From contig SFCB01000179.1 of NCBI GenBank assembly GCA_004367505.1, forward strand, positions 19,526-83,525: 64,000 bases of DNA. Direction: 5' to 3'. The position numbers were made by a program, and so were the translations under genes. Each line of letters opens with the position of its first letter. The stretch's first letter is position 1. The notes under the pieces were generated by a model. It was given only the letters and a program-made list of their open reading frames with translations, ran no database searches and had not been told where the DNA came from. The DNA comes from Chloroflexi bacterium OHK40. GTDB lineage: Bacteria; Chloroflexota; Chloroflexia; Chloroflexales; Chloroflexaceae. Shown here piece after piece: positions 61,319 to 64,000 of the stretch.

Positions 61319-61336
61319 AACAAGATAAGGAGCGCG

Positions 61337-62485
61337 ATGATGAGGAGCACCCCCCTCTATGACGTCAGCCGGGAGGGCCAGAGCATCTGGTTCGACACGA
61401 TCAGCCGCCAGCTGGTCCGCGACGGCGGCCTTCAGCGGCTGCTCGACGAGTTCGCCGTGGTTGGCGTCACCTCGAACCCGACCATCTTCGAGAAGGCTAT
61501 TGCCGGAAGCGGCGACTATGACGCCGAGATCCGCACCCTCGCCGAGGAAGGGCTCGACGCTTCGGCGATCTACGAGCGCCTGGCGACCGACGACATCCGC
61601 ACGGCGTGCAACGTGCTGCTGCCGCTCTACGAGCGGAGCGGCCACGTCGACGGGCGGGTGAGCATCGAGGTCAGCCCGTACCTCGCCCGCGACGCCGAGG
61701 CGACGATCGCCGAAGCGCGTCGGCTCTGGCAGACCGTGGATCGGCCCAACTTGATGGTCAAGATCCCCGGCACGCCCGAGGGCATCCCCGCGATCGAGCA
61801 GGCGATCGCCGAGGGTCTGAGCGTCAACGTGACCCTACTCTTCGCGGTGTCGCTCTACGAGCAGGTGATGGAGGCCTATCTGCGGGGCCTGGAGCGCCGC
61901 GTGGTCGCAGGCCAGCCGATCGACCAGATCCATTCAGTGGCCAGCTTCTTCGTCAGCCGGGTCGACACCATGGTCGACAAGGAGCTGGAGGCGAAGATCG
62001 CCGCAGCGGGCGATCCGGCCGAGCAGGCGCGGCTGCGGGCTCTGCTGGGTAAGACGGCGATCGCGAATGCGAAGGTAGCCTACCAGGCCTTCCTGCGGGT
62101 GTTCAGCGGGCCGCGCTGGGCGGCGCTCAGGGCCAGGGGTGGCAACCTGCAGCGCCCGCTCTGGGCCAGCACCAGCACCAAGAACCCGGCCTACCCCGAC
62201 ACGCTCTACATCGCCGAGCTGGTAGGGCCGGACACGGTCAACACCGTGCCCGAGAACGCGCTACTGGCCTTCGCCGACCACGGCGCGGTACGCGGCGCCA
62301 CTATCCTGGAGGACATCGATGGAGCACAGGCGGTGCTCGCCGAGCTTGCCGCCGCCGGCATCGATATGCGTGACATCACCGAACGCCGGCTGGTGGACGA
62401 GGGCGTGCGCTCCTTCGCCGCGTCGTTCGACAGCCTGATCGGCACGATCGCGGAGCGCCGCACGGCGGGCATGGGGGTTGTGTGA
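61337..62485 (+). CDS. tal: transaldolase
   Basis: GQSIWFDTISRQLV; GVTSNPTIFEKAI; PNLMVKIPGTPEGIPAIEQAIAEGLSVNVTLLF; PLWASTSTKNPAYPDTLYIAELVGPDTVNTVP. Confidence 0.96.
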   Translation: MMRSTPLYDVSREGQSIWFDTISRQLVRDGGLQRLLDEFAVVGVTSNPTIFEKAIAGSGDYDAEIRTLAEEGLDASAIYERLATDDIRTACNVLLPLYERSGHVDGRVSIEVSPYLARDAEATIAEARRLWQTVDRPNLMVKIPGTPEGIPAIEQAIAEGLSVNVTLLFAVSLYEQVMEAYLRGLERRVVAGQPIDQIHSVASFFVSRVDTMVDKELEAKIAAAGDPAEQARLRALLGKTAIANAKVAYQAFLRVFSGPRWAALRARGGNLQRPLWASTSTKNPAYPDTLYIAELVGPDTVNTVPENALLAFADHGAVRGATILEDIDGAQAVLAELAAAGIDMRDITERRLVDEGVRSFAASFDSLIGTIAERRTAGMGVV

Positions 62486-62518
62486 ATATGGTGTCAGGGA
62501 GGGTGCTGATAGGCGTCT

Positions 62519-63118
62519 ATGCTGCAACTAATTGAAATCCTCGGGATCATCAGCTTCGCCCTGTCGGGAATCATCGAGGCGCGGCGCAAGCACATGGATC
62601 TCGTGGGGGTATACACGGTCGCGCTGATCGCTGCCTTTGGTGGCGGCACCCTGCGCGATCTTTTCCTTGACCGTACACCGCTCTTCTGGGTGGCCAACCC
62701 GGCCTATGCGATTGTCATCCTCATGATGGCCGTGGGAGCCTTCCTTTTTCCCAGCCTGGCCCGCGTGCCGGACCGCGTGTTGCTGCTGCCCGACGCCCTT
62801 GGCCTCGGTCTCTTCAGCATTGCCGGCACTGGCTTCGCCCTCGATGCCGGGGTTGCTCCGTTCATTGCGGCGCTGCTGGGTACAACGACGGGGGTCTTCG
62901 GGGGTGTGATCCGCGATGTGATCGCCAACGAGGTGCCCTTCATCTTTCGGAACAAGTATCTGTACGCAACCGCTGCATTCGCCGGCTGCTGGCTCTACAT
63001 GCTGCTCATGATCATCGGCGTCGAGAAGGGGTTGGCAGTGATCTACGGCATCACGGCGGTGGTGGTGCTTCGTCTCGCAGCCCTTCGCTTTGGTCTGCGG
63101 CTTCCGGGCGGTCATTGA
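62519..63118 (+). CDS. TRIC/UPF0126 (YadS-like) membrane protein
   Basis: GIISFALSGIIEARRKHMDLVGVYTVALIAAFGGGTLRDLFLDRTPLFWV; TTGVFGGVIRDVIANEVPFIF. Confidence 0.9.
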   Translation: MLQLIEILGIISFALSGIIEARRKHMDLVGVYTVALIAAFGGGTLRDLFLDRTPLFWVANPAYAIVILMMAVGAFLFPSLARVPDRVLLLPDALGLGLFSIAGTGFALDAGVAPFIAALLGTTTGVFGGVIRDVIANEVPFIFRNKYLYATAAFAGCWLYMLLMIIGVEKGLAVIYGITAVVVLRLAALRFGLRLPGGH

Positions 63119-63149
63119 GTGAGCAGCGCGAGGGCTAGCTGCCCCGGTT

Positions 63150-63800
63150 GAAGCGCCCGCCCTGGTTGTTGATCTCGAATGGGGCTTGGCCGTCAGCCGG
63201 CGCCCAGACCGTCTTCACCCGCCCGATCGGGTCGCCAAACGGTCCGCGCAGCAGGAAGCCGCTGCCGTCCAGGCGCTGCCACAAGCCAGCCGCTGGCCGT
63301 CGGGTGTGGGCAGCACGCGGATGAGGCGCCGGCCCACCACCAGCACCCGCGGGAAGCAGCCCGAGGTCTGCCGGCCCACGGTCGGCACCAGGATGAAGTC
63401 GCCCGACGGCGATCAGGACTCGGGCAGGAAGGTGATGGCCGGCGCGCTGGAGCGATCGTCGGAGGCCAGGGGCTCGCCCGGCCCGCCCGCGCGCGGCACG
63501 GTGTAGATGCCGCCGGACGCCTGGCCCGCAAGCGTGCCCGGTAGAAGGCCAGACGCGCGCCGTCGGGCGACCAGCTCAGGTTCATGAGCTGCTGCGACGA
63601 GCGATGCAGCTCGCACCGGTTCGCGCCCGTCCTGTCGGCGACACGTAGGTGGTAGCCGTCCGGCATCTGGAGCACGCAGGCCAGCGCGTGGCTGCCGGGG
63701 GCCGTGCTGAAGGCGGTGATTGTACCGCTGCCGCGCTCGTCCACCAGCGGCACCTGGCTCAGCTCGTTGACCTGCTGGAGTGCTGGCGCCAGTTCGACTA
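63150..63800 (-). pseudogene. frameshifted PD40/TolB-like beta-propeller remnant
   Basis: MNLSWSPDGARLAFYRA / GGIYTVPRAGGPGEPLASDDRSSAPAITFLPES / SPSGDFILVPTVGRQ in different frames. Confidence 0.55.
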
Positions 63801-64000
63801 CATGTCAATGCGCGTCAACCGCGCCGTCAACGATGAAGCCGGACATCCCGGTCGAAGCCACCGCCAAACGGGCCGATTGGACAAGGCTCAAGCGTTGGAT
63901 ACCGAGCTGAGGCTTGTCCTGCGCGTCATCGATAAAGAGCCTCAGCGCCTGGCTAGCGATGATCCGGCTCGCGGTCGGCAGCGATTCGACAGGCAAGCTA

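Overview
GC-rich bacterial chromosome segment, probably Chloroflexota (inferred from gene style only). The left part (~1-27,400) is an accessory island that reads as a 7-deazaguanine DNA-modification / defence locus related to Dpd. It holds: (i) a tightly coupled operon ending in an 1822-aa DEAD/DEAH helicase with a DUF1998-type C-terminus (DpdJ/DruE/DISARM-like); (ii) a DpdG-like + DpdH-like ATPase pair; (iii) two different TGT-fold (DpdA-like) proteins on opposite strands, separated by an XRE regulator with a palindromic site between them; (iv) an endonuclease III-like HhH protein directly behind the second TGT, out of frame because of a 47-bp tandem duplication; (v) a divergent DUF6884/YaaA-like / nucleoside 2-deoxyribosyltransferase pair; (vi) a preQ0 supply module (QueC, YhhQ/VUT transporter, DUF366). 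Between 11.7 and 28 kb there are several decayed genes. The middle holds housekeeping genes (LigA, ABC-2 exporter, tRNA-Ile/tRNA-Ala, LysR/AKR, lactate permease) plus remnants, including an IS3 fragment fused to a truncated SDR. The right part (50.5-62.5 kb) is a glucuronide catabolic cluster lacking mannonate dehydratase but carrying a LarA-family protein, gluconokinase, 6PGDH, transketolase and transaldolase, which suggests a mannonate-to-gluconate epimerase route into the pentose phosphate pathway. All family calls are from motif reading; no database search was run.
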